From Syngnathus acus (taxonomy: Eukaryota > Chordata > Actinopteri > Syngnathiformes > Syngnathidae), in assembly GCF_901709675.1 (NCBI RefSeq), contig NC_051088.1, positions 5,961,693 through 6,025,692 of the forward strand: a stretch of 64,000 nucleotides of DNA, written 5' to 3'. A model generated the notes under the pieces. It searched no databases. It was given only the letters and a program-made list of their open reading frames with translations, and was not told the origin of the DNA. Of the stretch, positions 12,901 to 23,535 are shown one piece after another. The position numbers and the translations under genes were made by a program. Position 1 is the first letter of the stretch. Each line of letters begins with the position of its first letter.

Positions 12901-15450
12901 CACATCCCCCTCTTGCCTCCCTCCCTTCCGCTCTTCCTCTGTCGCTCTCCTCATCTTTCTCGGTGTCACTGCCTTCCTTCACACTTTACCTTTCTTACAT
13001 TGTGACTGCATTATTGTACGCTGGAGGACACAAGTACATCTATTCCCATTTTCATTTTAGGTCAAGTGCGGCAGACCAACACCTAAATGGATGGGACCTT
13101 TTGGAAAACACGCATGCAATATATAGTCTATGATGTCCTATGGATTGCATTATTTCCTTTATTTCAAAGTAGACCATGAACATTTTGTATTGTCAGGAAT
13201 ATATTTTTTCACAACATCAAGAGAAAACAAAAGTCAACAACTCTATAGGGTCTGTATGGTCTCAAATCCTAAGCCCACTGGGCACTTTGTCCTGCAGGGA
13301 TGCAAGTCCACTCCCTTCACTTTGATGCCCTTAAATGAGCCACTAAACTCCCGCGCTCTGTCTCGCACATCATGCAGCACAGGCAGTGGATCCCATCGTT
13401 GAAATACTTCTTTAAAACAAATACACTTACTAAGGTTATTCGTTTTTCTCATTCGACAATGCGGTCATGTTAAAAGATGTATTACTTTTAAGAAAAATGA
13501 AGGAATTGAGTTTGGGATATCAAATGTAAGATCTTTATCACACCCTTTTGACACCTAGTCCCGCTTCCATTATATTATTACAATCCCGAAAATACACACA
13601 ATGTACTCGCAGTAAAGCATGCGTTTGTGTTTGAGAAACATATAACATCATTGACAATATCTGTCAATTACAATTTTTGTCATGACAATTTAGATTAGAA
13701 AGATACAAAACAATGATGGGTGTCCCTCTTCAGTGCCCCATAATCGACGCTAGCTAGCTGTATTCAAATCCAAGGTTTTCTCATCTCCTTCCATATATCC
13801 ACAGGCAGTGTGTGTATAAAGTGCCTCTGTGCATGTGCTATACTAATGAGTGAAACTTAACTGGGTATTTGAAATTGTCTACGAGGAACATATTGGTGCG
13901 TAGAAAGAGAAAGTAGACATTAAGCACATCAGGGATAGGAAATCATCGTCTCTTCCTAGAAATTCCTCGTGTGGCCCAACTTGCCTTTAAGCATCACAAA
14001 CAAGCCTCAGGAGAGTAGTCTAAGGGGGAGGGACGTGTGGGCTACAGGGTGCTGTGCAGGGAGACGAAGGCAAGCACAAACACTGCGGCAACAGGAACCA
14101 ACTTGAGTCGACTAAATTATTCATACACCAGATGGATACGTTTCCCTGCGATTTCACTGTAAATCGGCCGCCAATTCCGCTCCCCGATGCTTTCCTCCAG
14201 TCGGCGGACGGCGCATGAAATTAAGATAGCTATCACTCCATCTAAATCGTTTCACGTCTGATTCGTATCATCTGTGAAGAGTGGAAGCCCCTTGACACCA
14301 CGATCTTACGTTTGTTCTATTCTACAGGCACAATCAAGAGGGAAGATGTTCTCTTTCCGCCGTCTTCAAAGACACACAAACTGCTATGACCTTGTCAGAT
14401 AGCTATTATACAAATGAGAGGCTCCTCAGAGACACATGTCATATATGTAACTGACTACACCTACTTGATGTGGGACTGGAGAAAACCCAAAGGTGATGGC
14501 ATTTCAGGGGAAAAGTACAATACCTGTACTGTGGTCCTTCTATGATAGTGATTTCCAACTAAGGTGCCATGGGAAATGATTCAATGATTAGAATTATCCA
14601 CCTATACCTGTGACGTATATTGGCAGGCAGAACAAAGAAATGCTCTATTAGATGGCAGAAGGTAGGATATTCCAGTATCTCCACTTGTCCACGTAATAAA
14701 TCAAAGAGATCATCAAAAAAAGCATCCTTATTTCAGGATTGCATCCATACTGGGACTTTCTGTGATAGTTTTGTTTGGTGGTGTGTTGTGAGATTTTTCA
14801 AAATAAAGTAATGTGGAAGCCGTGGCCCAATCAAGGTACAGAAGATTCAATAAAAGTCTTCTAGAGCCAAAGTGTATCCCACTCACTACAACCTTGAGCA
14901 TTCTCTGGCATGTCCAAAAGTATACTTTCACCTGAGAAAATTGTTTGAACTTGTGGGGGTATTTCTATCAAATGAACAAGGCCACACAACTGAGCCTGAG
15001 TAGCGAACAAGTTATCCACTAACGGCATTGCCCTATTCTTCCTATTCAACCTTTCCTCTTTGGAGCTCAAACTGTCCTGCCTCTTTTCTGAGGAAATGAA
15101 ACTTCCTGTGCTATACAAGAAGGTTGGGATGACCTCAGTCCCTTAGGTGCTCCTCTTCCATACTCATCCATTTGTGAAAGATGACGACTTTAAAAAGGAC
15201 AAGATATCATTAAGAGAGTAAGTAGGCTTTCCAGTGGTCTTTTTGCACCACCCCCCTCTGGAGGTAATTCTGATGCATTTATACAGAACTGAAGTGCTTA
15301 AGAGTGGGAGGGGCTGCGGTTTAATGGTCCAATAATGTAATGGCAAAGCACAGTTGTCCTCCCAAGATGGTACAAAAAAAAGTAACACACTGAGGCTGAC
15401 CACTTTGATGATTTAAAAGGCAGTTAAAGAGGTGATGAAAAAAAGATGTG
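12901..15450. other. non-coding, no gene recognised
   Basis: It starts with a pyrimidine-rich stretch (12905-12990). The part around 14090-14330 is less AT-rich and has a few CpGs, so it may be conserved non-coding sequence, but nothing specific was identified. Open frames up to about 90 codons have no recognisable product. Confidence 0.45.
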
Positions 15451-15453
15451 CTG

Positions 15454-15562
15454 GGGTGTCCTGATAGCCAAACAGTTGGGGCCCATGCCACATGGCAGTG
15501 GTAACACAGGTCCACTTCAGGCCAGGGACCTTTATTTTATGTCAAACTGTTCCCCTAACTTT
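15454..15562 (+). mobile_element. degenerate tRNA-derived SINE
   Basis: The order is GTCCTGATAGCC, GCCCATGCCACATG, a B-box-like stretch, then AGGGACCTTTATTTTATGTC. It follows the layout of a common fish tRNA-headed SINE in which a box-A-like start and GCATGCCACAT are followed by GGGGACCTTTGCTGCATGTC. Many substitutions and no clear target duplication point to an old copy. Confidence 0.5.
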
Positions 15563-18098
15563 GTGTCCACCTTCATAATACATGCCATCAAATGACAGTA
15601 AAATACCAAATGAACAATAAAAAAGGAATGTACTTCCAGTACCTTAATTAATTCCCTGAGATGCACTGAACGTCTCTATAAGACTCTGAGTTGTAATGAA
15701 AACTCTATCCGCGAGGATTCTGTTAAACTACCCGTCATGTTCTCATGTGAGTTTAGTAGGAAATCTTAATAGGTGAGTACAACAAAATTTACAAAGGGGA
15801 CAACATGAGCCTCACTTCACATGCACATATAAGCTTTGCCTGCACAATCCCCCCCAAAGTGGGTTGCCACAGCGAAGTGACTAGAGCATTGTGTAAAAAC
15901 TGCATTATGCCTGAAAACTTTACCTTTAGATTTGAAACAAGGATGACTAAAGTGTGACTGACTATTAAAACCGTAATCCCCCACTATATTGTGGTTTCGG
16001 CCTATATCAAAGCGTCCGAAACATATTTTATTGAATGGAAGTGCGGCTCACCAAAATGTTTATTATTTTTCTTGATTTTAAATGTCAGGGGAAAAAAGAC
16101 TGTGTTTCCATCTACTGCAGATAATTCAATAATAATCCATTTACAATAATTGGCTTTATAAAATCAAACATTAAATGCCATACAATAGATAACAGAGGGA
16201 CGACCTGATGATGTTCTTTAAGATTACTAACTAGTTAAGTCTGAATAAACATCAACACTCTATTTCACTTCAATTGCAATTCAGTGACTAATGAGTTCAT
16301 CGACTAATATATAATGCCAATTCCAAATGATGCAATTGTTTGAAAGCGCTTGATTGGGAGTATATGTTTTCGTAAGTAAAAGAACGTTTTTTAAGCTTAA
16401 ATATAATTTCTATTAATTGGAGAATCTTACTCCTAGTGCCTTTTACAAAAGCCTACAAAATACCCATGAGAATAAGCTGAAATACCACCTATCAAAGTGT
16501 ACCACTGAAACCATAAATTGTAAAATGACATTTATTTAAGTGGTATGGTAGATATTTTGAGAAAAGGTCAGTAGAACCGGTCAGAGCTCCTTTCAAGTTG
16601 AAACACTGCCTTTGCCAGTTTTCCTCATTTGTCTTTCTTTCACATTTTCACTTTAGTGTACGCTTTGGCTCAGCATCCATCATTTAGCGCTTAGAACCAA
16701 GCAAATGAGAAGGAGTCCATATAGTGGGTGCATTCAAAATCCTGCCATCATATCACTGCGACTGGAAACAGTCACCTCTGGGCTGCAACTCAAATACCCC
16801 TTTACCACGTAGTGATGGCCTGTAAATGTCATATGGCTTACTGGATGAAAAGCACCAGATCTTCCCAACAAGTTTAAATAAAGCGCACAGGTTGATGCTG
16901 GTGCTCCCAGGGGAACCAAAAGCCGATGGCTTTGAAACGGGAGGAGGGTGATGGGGAGGGCGTATTTTCATGGGGAATACGCAGCATGACAGATCCTGGA
17001 TGGTTCACAGCTGAGATTGTTTTATTGAATGGATATTCAGACAGCTCCAAACCAAGAGCTCAGTGTGCGTGTTTTGTTTGTTTTGAAAGTAAGCACCATC
17101 GCAAAGCTTCACCAAGTTCAAATAGTCACGTGCACATGATTACTGGCTGTCAGTACTGGAATCCCAATGAAAGAAATGAAATGAGGACCATAACATAAAA
17201 GTATATCACAGAAGAAACCCAAATACAGCAATCTGAGTGGACAATTCAAGCCTGATTAAAGAACATCCTAAATAGATGGAACTAAATTGTGTGTTGACTC
17301 TAACACGTTGCCTGGTCTGCTGCTGGTCATGTTTAATCTGGGCTTCTTACAAACGTGATCTTATGATGAAAATCCTAGATAACAAGTTCTAAATTGAGTG
17401 TTCACTTATTCTTAAATAGTGCGCACTGTTGGGAGCTTTCGCTTTATGTGTAGGTCTGACGGTTTTCACCACTGCATATTTTCTGACATCACTGAAAGCC
17501 CAAATGGAAGTTGGTGTGATGAATTTGGAAGTGTTGTGGAAGAAGCAAACACAGTTTGGAGTTAACGACAATAAATGATCACTCATTATTTGAAAAACCA
17601 GGTAGCCCATAAAAGCCCCGCTCTGTTTGATTTAACTAGCAATTAGATGTACAGGTATGTGCAGTGCCCATTCTGCGTCACATTGCAAATAAAACCTGTT
17701 GAGCGCCAAATGTCAGAGTGGACTGAAATGACACAGACACAAAGTTGAAAGGTGATATGGCATGATTCGGGAATGTGACGGGCTCCAAGTCAGCTCTTAG
17801 GGCTGCTGCACACTGCGAGACAGTCGGGGACTTCTCCACCCCCACCACACCCCCCGCACATCCGGCGATCGATCCGCACGCACAACTGCAACAGCACAAC
17901 TGCGGCTCCCTCCATGTGTTCCAAACCGAGGAATTATGTTGCGGTTGACAAAGAATACGCTGATCACCTTAGCCACCGTAGCTAAATTTCTACGTAGCTC
18001 AATCAACCAAAATCACAATTATCTCTTCACATTTACAATTTATTAATGATAAAAAACGTAATATTCATATTTCACAACACCAAAATATGAACAATATT
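15563..18098. other. non-coding; short GC-rich patch
   Basis: Mostly AT-rich sequence. A GC- and CpG-richer patch at about 17800-17900 sits just left of the tandem-repeat element. No exon or repeat family could be assigned to it. Frames there, rich in Cys/Gly on the minus strand, are not convincing. Confidence 0.45.
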
Positions 18099-18170
18099 AA
18101 TAATAACTAGAATTGCAATTCCTGAAGAAATTGCGTGTGAAGGTGAAGAAGAATGATGTTGAAACAAGTT

Positions 18171-19600
18171 GAATCGGTTGAAAAATGTAGAAATGAGAAG
18201 GGAAAAGGGAATTGGGTGTGAATTTCAAAATAAAAGATGTGAAGTTTTTGGTAAGTTGTGGAATAGGTAGAAAAATGATGAACAGTTGAAAGTTGGAATG
18301 GGTTGAATCGGTTGAAAAATGTAGAAATGAGAAGGGAAAAAGGAATTGGGTGTGAATTTCAAAATAAAAGATGTGAAGTTTTTGGGAAGTTGTGGAATAG
18401 GTAGAAAGATAATGAACAGTTGAAAGTTGGAATGGGTTGAATCGGTTGAAAAATGTAGAATTGAGAAGGGAAAAAGGAATTGGGTGTGAATTTCAAAATA
18501 AAAGATGTGAAGTTTTTGGTAAGTTGTGGAATAGGTAGAAAAATGATGAACAGTTGAAAGTTGGAATGGGTTGAATCGGTTGAAAAATGTAGAAATGAGA
18601 AGGGAAAAAGGAATTGGGTGTGAATTTCAAAATAAAAGATGTGAAGTTTTTGGTAAGTTGTGGAATAGGTAGAAAGATAATGAACAGTTGAAAGTTGGAA
18701 TGGGTTGAATCGGTTGAAAAATGTAGAAATGAGAAGGGAAAAAGGAATTGGGTGTGAATTTCAAAATAAAAGATGTGAAGTTTTTGGGAAGTTGTGGAAT
18801 AGGTAGAAAAATGATGAACAGTTGAAAGTTGGAATGGGTTGAATCGGTTGAAAAATGTAGAAATGAGAAGGGAAAAAGGAATTGGGTGTGAATTTCAAAA
18901 TAAAAGATGTGAAGTTTTTGGTAAGTTGTGGAATAGGTAGAAAGATAATGAACAGTTGAAAGTTGGAATGGGTTGAATGGGTTGAAAAATGTAGAAATGA
19001 GAAGGGAAAAAGGAATTGGGTGTGAATTTCAAAATAAAAGATGTGAAGTTTTTGGGAAGTTGTGGAATAGGTAGAAAAATGATGAACAGTTGAAAGTTGG
19101 AATGGGTTGAATCGGTTGAAAAATGTAGAAATGAGAAGGGAAAAAAGAATTGGGTGTGAATTTCAAAATAAAAGATGTGAAGTTTTTGGGAAGTTGTGGA
19201 ATAGGTAGAAAAATGATGAACAGTTGAAAGTTGGAATGGGTTGAATCGGTTGAAAAATGTAGAAATGAGAAAGGAAAAAGGAATTGGGTGTGAATTTCAA
19301 AATAAAAGATGTGAAGTTTTTGGTAAGTGGGAAGTTGTGGAATAGGTAGAAAAATGATGAACAGTTGAAAGTTGGAAAGGGGTTGAATCGGTTGAAAAAT
19401 GTAGAAATGAGAAGGGAAAAAGGAATTGGGTGTGAATTTCAAAATAAAAGATGTGAAGTTTTTGGTAAGTGGGAAGTTGTGGAATAGGTAGAAAAATGAT
19501 GAACAGTTGAAAGTTGGAATGGGTTGAATGGGTTGAAAAATGTAGAAATGAGAAGGGAAAAAGGAAATATTGGTGAATTGGGTGTGAATTTCAAAATAAA
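18171..19600 (+). repeat. 134-bp minisatellite array, block 1
   Basis: Eleven monomers, each containing GAATCGGTTGAAAAATGTAG or a close variant, start at 18171, 18305, 18439, 18573, 18707, 18841, 18975, 19109, 19243, 19385 and 19526. The period is 134, rising to about 142 in the last two, where an 8-base AAGTGGGA-type insertion occurs. Each monomer has only about three cytosines on this strand. Two monomer variants alternate over part of the array. Since 134 is not a multiple of 3, open frames on the minus strand cycle through all frames and do not encode a protein. Confidence 0.97.
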
Positions 19601-19910
19601 AGATGAAAACGTGAAAATTTTGAATTTGGCAAGTTTGGGAATGTCCCCAATGTGATTTGAATGTGTTGAATTATGTGAATTTCAAACTGGAACAACGTAA
19701 ATGTGAAATGTTGAATCTGCCATTAAGAATGAATGGGGAAAAAATTGCCGGAAATTTGGGAATTTTGTGAAAACGGAAAATTTTTGGAAGGAAAAAAATG
19801 TAAGCACCCATGTCATGAATATTTGGAATAAGTGAAAAGTGGAACGGAGTGAATCGGTTGAAGTATGTGGAAGTAGTTAATCGACAAAAAAGTGAGCGGA
19901 ATAAGTAGAA
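19601..19910 (+). repeat. tail module of block 1
   Basis: Non-tandem sequence running from GATGAAAACGTGAAAA through TTTGGGAATGTCCCCAATG and TTGCCGGAAATTTGGG to GAGTGAATCGGTTGAAG. It recurs almost unchanged at 21700-22014. GGGAATGTCCCC is a small palindrome. The last segment echoes the array monomer, so the monomer may have arisen from this tail. Confidence 0.9.
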
Positions 19911-21690
19911 TAATAATAACTAGAATTTGCAATTCCTGAAGAAATTGCGTGTGAAGGTGAAGAAGAATGATGTTGAAACAAGTTGAATCGGTTGAAAAAT
20001 GTAGAAATAAGAAGGGAAAAAGGAAATTTAGGAAAATTGGGTGTGAATTTCAAAATAAAAGATGTGAAATGTTTGCTAAGTGGGAAGTTGTGGAATAGGT
20101 AGGAAAATGATGAACAGTTGAAAGTTGGAATGGGTTGAATCGGTTGAAAAATGTAGAAATGAGAAGGGAAAAAGGAATTGGGTGTGAATTTCAAAATAAA
20201 AGATGTGAAGTTTTTGGGAAGTTGTGGAATAGGTAGAAAAATGATGAACAGTTGAAAGTTGGAATGGGTTGAATCGGTTGAAAAATGTAGAAATGAGAAG
20301 GGAAAAAGGAATTGGGTGTGAATTTCAAAATAAAAGATGTGAAGTTTTTGGTAAGTGGGAAGTTGTGGAATAGGTAGAAAAATGATCAACAGTTGAAAGT
20401 TGGAATGGGTTGAATCGGTTGAAAAATGTAGAAATGAGAAGGGAAAAAGGAATTGGGTGTGAATTTCAAAATAAAAGATGTGAAGTTTTTGGGAAGTTGT
20501 GGAATAGGTAGAAAAATGATGAACAGTTGAAAGTTGGAATGGGTTGAATCGGTTGAAAAATGTAGAAATGAGAAGGGAAAAAGGAATTGGGTGTGAATTT
20601 CAAAATAAAAGATGCAGTTTTTGGTAAGTTGTGGAATAGGTAGAAAGATAATGAACAGTTGAAAGTTGGAATGGGTTGAATCGGTTGAAAAATGTAGAAA
20701 TGAGAAGGGAAAAAGGAATTGGGTGTGAATTTCAAAATAAAAGATGTGAAGTTTTTGGGAAGTTGTGGAATAGGTAGAAAAATGATGAACAGTTGAAAGT
20801 TGGAATGGGTTGAATCGGTTGAAAAATGTAGAAATGAGAAGGGAAAAAGGAATTGGGTGTGAATTTCAAAATAAAAGATGTGAAGTTTTTGGTAAGTTGT
20901 GGAATAGGTAGAAAGATAATGAACAGTTGAAAGTTGGAATGGGTTGAATCGGTTGAAAAATGTAGAAATGAGAAGGGAAAAAAGGAATTGGGTGTGAATT
21001 TCAAAATAAAAGATGTGAAGTTTTTGGGAAGTTGTGGAATAGGTAGAAAAATGATGAACAGTTGAAAGTTGGAATGGGTTGAATCGGTTGAAAAATGTAG
21101 AAATGAGAAGGGAAAAAGGAATTGGGTGTGAATTTCAAAATAAAAGATGTGAAGTTTTTGGTAAGTTGTGGAATAGGTAGAAAGATAATGAACAGTTGAA
21201 AGTTGGAATGGGTTGAATGGGTTGAAAAATGTAGAAATGAGAAGGGAAAAAGGAATTGGGTGTGAATTTCAAAATAAAAGATGTGAAGTTTTTGGGAAGT
21301 TGTGGAATAGGTAGAAAAATGATGAACAGTTGAAAGTTGGAATGGGTTGAATCGGTTGAAAAATGTAGAATTGAGAAGGGAAAAAGGAATTGGGTGTGAA
21401 TTTCAAAATAAAAGATGTGAAGTTTTTGGTAAGTGGGAAGTTGTGGAATAGGTAGAAAAATGATGAACAGTTGAAAGTTGGAATGGGTTGAATCGGTTGA
21501 AAAATGTAGAAATGAGAAGGGAAAAAGGAATTGGGTGTGAATTTCAAAATAAAAGATGTGAAGTTTTTGGGAAGTTGTGGAATAGGTAGAAAAATAATGA
21601 ACAGTTGAAAGTTGGAATGGGTTGAATGGGTTGAAAAATGTAGAAATGAGAAGGGAAAAACGAAATATTGGTGAATTGGGTGTGAATTTC
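19911..21690 (+). repeat. 134-bp minisatellite array, block 2, with duplicated head
   Basis: It starts with a second copy of the head (19918-19980) directly after block 1's tail. Thirteen monomers follow at 19985, 20137, 20271, 20412, 20546, 20678, 20812, 20946, 21081, 21215, 21349, 21490 and 21624. The first interval is 152 (an insertion of AAATTTAGGAA-type sequence); the others are 132-142. Between 20620 and 21310 a strict dimer alternation gives a 268-bp higher-order period. It has the same cytosine-poor strand as block 1. Confidence 0.97.
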
Positions 21691-22020
21691 AAAATAAAAG
21701 ATGAAACGTGAAAATTTTGAATTTGGCAAGTTTGGGAATGTCCCCAATGTGATTTGAATGTGTTGAATTATGTGAATTTCAATCTGGAACAACGTAAATG
21801 TGAAATGTTGAATCTGCCATTAAGAATGAATGGGGAAAAAATTGCCGGAAATTTGGGAATTCTGTGAAAACGGAAAATTTGTGGAACAAAAAAAATGTAA
21901 GCAATGGTGTCATGAATATTTGGAATAAGTGAAAAGTGGAATGGAGTGAATCGGTTGAAGTATGTGGAAGTAGTTAATCAGCGAAAAAGTGAGCGGAAGA
22001 TGTAGTATAATAATAATAAT
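21691..22020 (+). repeat. tail module of block 2
   Basis: A near-identical repeat of the 19601-19910 tail. It differs by a few substitutions and ends in a (TAA)n stretch instead of running into another head. It leads directly into the terminal hairpin pair. Confidence 0.9.
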
Positions 22021-22114
22021 AAAGTACAGGAATAACAATAGTGTGAAGGTTACACCTTCACACTAATAAAGTACAGGAATAACAATAGTGTGAAGGTTTC
22101 ACCTTCACACTAAT
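22021..22114 (+). repeat. two tandem 47-bp hairpin units
   Basis: Units 22021-22067 and 22068-22114 each contain AGTGTGAAGGT, a 3-base loop and ACCTTCACACT, a perfect 11-bp stem, followed by AAT. They differ only in the loop (TAC versus TTC). A strong stem followed by CTAA-T is suggestive of a rolling-circle 3' terminus, and a tandem copy suggests a duplicated end. It could in principle act as a transcription-blocking stem, but it has no link to any gene here. Confidence 0.9.
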
Positions 22115-22487
22115 AAACAAGAATGACGAATAATACAATTTATTCTTAACTAAACCAAAGCTTCTTTTTTGAGATCTGTGAGAACACATCTGGATGAATG
22201 ATGGAATTATATGCATTACCATTTGTTACGTATATGTTCTGAAAGCAGTGTGGGGAAATAATCAGAATTTAAATTACCAATCTTTTTTTTATTTGATGTG
22301 AATACATCTATACAACATAAAACATGTAACAATTGTCTACTCCGAATTTAATCATTGTAATTCTATGTATTTAAGTTATGGTTGTATTTGCTGCAACTGT
22401 TATTTTGACAATGACAATAATATAAATGACGTGAATGTATCTGAGGAAAGAAACTTCAGGGGTTTGCCTTTTCAATATGAAATGTAT
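22115..22487. other. non-coding, no gene recognised
   Basis: AT-rich sequence between the hairpin pair and the pogo-like remnant. Part of it may be the diverged left portion of the latter. Confidence 0.4.
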
Positions 22488-22983
22488 ATAATCTTGTAAT
22501 CTTGAAAGGCAATCTAAAATAAAAACAATAGAGGCAACAACAGGCTGAATAATTGTATGGTATGCTAACGTTACATGACGCATAAACAAGGAACTGAGAA
22601 CGTGCCTGACGTAACATATTAAGAGTTATCCAGATAACTACAGCATAAATAACATGCTAACAAGTTTACCAAACCGTCTGTGTCACTTCAAATCACTAAA
22701 TCCAATGAAATCTTCATCGTCTGTGTCACTTTTAAAAAACTACGCTAACTCCGGAGGTAGAAGATGCAGCGCTTCCTCTTCTACGTGGCTTACGTCAGAC
22801 TTATCGTCAGTTTCAGTTCCAATTATTTCACAGGCCTAGTGCGCCCTCATGCGGTTTGTTGTGAAAATAATGTGATATGATGTAATAATTTGTTAATAAT
22901 TTCACACATAAGTCGCTCCTAGGTATAAGTCGCACCGTCGGCCAAAATGAAAAAAACTGCGACTTATAGTCCGGAAAATACGG
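22488..22983 (-). mobile_element. pogo-like TA-element, one end preserved
   Basis: The right end is intact: GCGACTTATAGTCCGGAAAATACGG, interpreted as 13 + 12 bases of the family terminus, is followed by TA at 22984. The interior aligns, in opposite orientation, with most of the element at 35037-35680, including TTGAAAGGCAAT, GTTATCCAGATAACT and CTACGTGGCTTACGTCAGAC. No left terminus was found, so the copy is truncated or diverged. It carries a relic of a transposase tail (next entry). Confidence 0.75.
22683..22820 (-). pseudogene. relic of transposase C-terminus, interrupted
   Basis: Read on the minus strand, this stretch encodes an acidic peptide with SDVSHVEEE, then an in-frame TAG (22740-22742), then SDTDDEDF and a stop at 22683-22685. 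The copy at 35185-35331 encodes the matching peptide and stops at the equivalent codon. A shared acidic tail ending in a GF-x-DL motif right before the stop is typical of the C-terminus of pogo/Tigger-type transposases. That family call is inferred. The short length and stop show it is dead. Confidence 0.5.
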
Positions 22984-23158
22984 TAGACATGTAATTCGCA
23001 AAACATTTTAAACAATAAAATTCGGATGACATCTCACATCTAAATTCGATACCATTGGTCGTTTCTTCACATGGGGTGAAATGAATCTCAAATTGTTCAA
23101 AAGCCACTCTAGTCAAAAACAATAACGTGGTTGAGATCGGAGCAGTCTGCCAAATACA

Positions 23159-23522
23159 TCCATCCATCCATTTTCTGTACCGCTGTATCCCCACGGGGGT
23201 CGCGGGCTTGCTGAAGCCTATCCCAGCTGTCATCGGGCAGTAGGCGGGGGACACCCTGAACCGGTTGCCAGCCAATCGCAGGGCACACAGAGACGAACAA
23301 CCCTCCGCACACGCACTCACACCTAGGGGCAATTTGGAGCGCTCAATCGGCCTACCAAGCATGTTTTTGGGGATGTGGGAGGAAACCGGAGTGCCCGGAG
23401 AAAACCCACGCGGACACGGGGAGAACATGCAAACTCCACACAGGGAGGGCCGGAGGTGGAATCGAACCCGCACCCTCCTTACTGTGAGGCGGACGTGCTA
23501 GCCAGTGCACCACCGAGCCGCC
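23159..23522 (-). mobile_element. V-SINE, full length, with 13-bp target duplication
   Basis: On the minus strand it runs from a tRNA-like head (GGCTCGGTGGTGCACTGG, box B GGGTTCGATTCC) through the conserved fish core (GTGTGGAGTTTGCATG, TTCTCCGGGCACTCCGG) to a GGATGGATGG tail. TCTGCCAAATACA flanks both sides (23146-23158 and 23523-23535). A pol III promoter in the head would drive its RNA, and a partner LINE supplies reverse transcriptase. Open frames across it are not genes. Confidence 0.93.
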
Positions 23523-23535
23523 TCTGCCAAATACA

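Larger units (their letters stand above)
18099..22114 (+). mobile_element. 4-kb head/array/tail element, possibly non-autonomous Helentron (HINE)-like
   Basis: Two blocks (18099-19910 and 19911-22020) each have the same head (CTAGAATTGCAATTCC, or a one-base variant, then GTGTGAAGGTGAAGAAG), an array of 134-bp monomers and the same 320-bp tail. The second ends in two 47-bp hairpin units. The head carries a small stem (GCAATT/AATTGC, 8-base loop) and the motif GTGTGAAGGTG (18135-18145), whose exact reverse complement CACCTTCACAC forms the 3' hairpin arm (22053-22063). Subterminal inverted repeats, an internal minisatellite and a 3'-terminal stem-loop are the hallmarks of DINE/HINE-type rolling-circle elements. 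No Rep/helicase or endonuclease is encoded. Element class is inference; the repeat architecture is observed. Confidence 0.6.

Noticed and set aside
17800-17930. GC-rich patch considered as a PIF/Harbinger terminus
   Set aside because: The start GGGCTGCTGCACACTGCG resembles such ends, but no inverted partner or 3-bp TTA-type duplication was found downstream.
18171-21690. Centromeric satellite
   Set aside because: Only about 24 monomers, bounded by unique head and tail modules and terminal hairpins. This is a local array within a dispersed element.
19029-21792. Long minus-strand frames of repeated Phe/Pro/His-rich peptide across the minisatellite (up to 185 codons)
   Set aside because: The 134-base unit is not a multiple of three, so the same DNA is read in rotating frames. 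The frames stay open only because the complementary strand lacks the purine-rich stop codons. No start context, domain or splice logic.
22041-22064. Hairpin taken as an intrinsic transcription terminator or microRNA precursor
   Set aside because: The 11-bp stem with a 3-base loop is too short for a microRNA. Intrinsic terminators are bacterial. The transposon-end reading explains the tandem copy and the match to the 5' head better.
22964-23473. 169-codon minus-strand frame with Cys/Pro-rich peptide
   Set aside because: It lies in the V-SINE. The same peptide appears from the SINE copies at 38.6, 42.7 and 58.0 kb, so it is a repeat artefact.
23440-23520. tRNA gene suggested by box A and box B sequences
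   Set aside because: The boxes belong to the tRNA-like head of the V-SINE. No cloverleaf with a paired acceptor stem is present.
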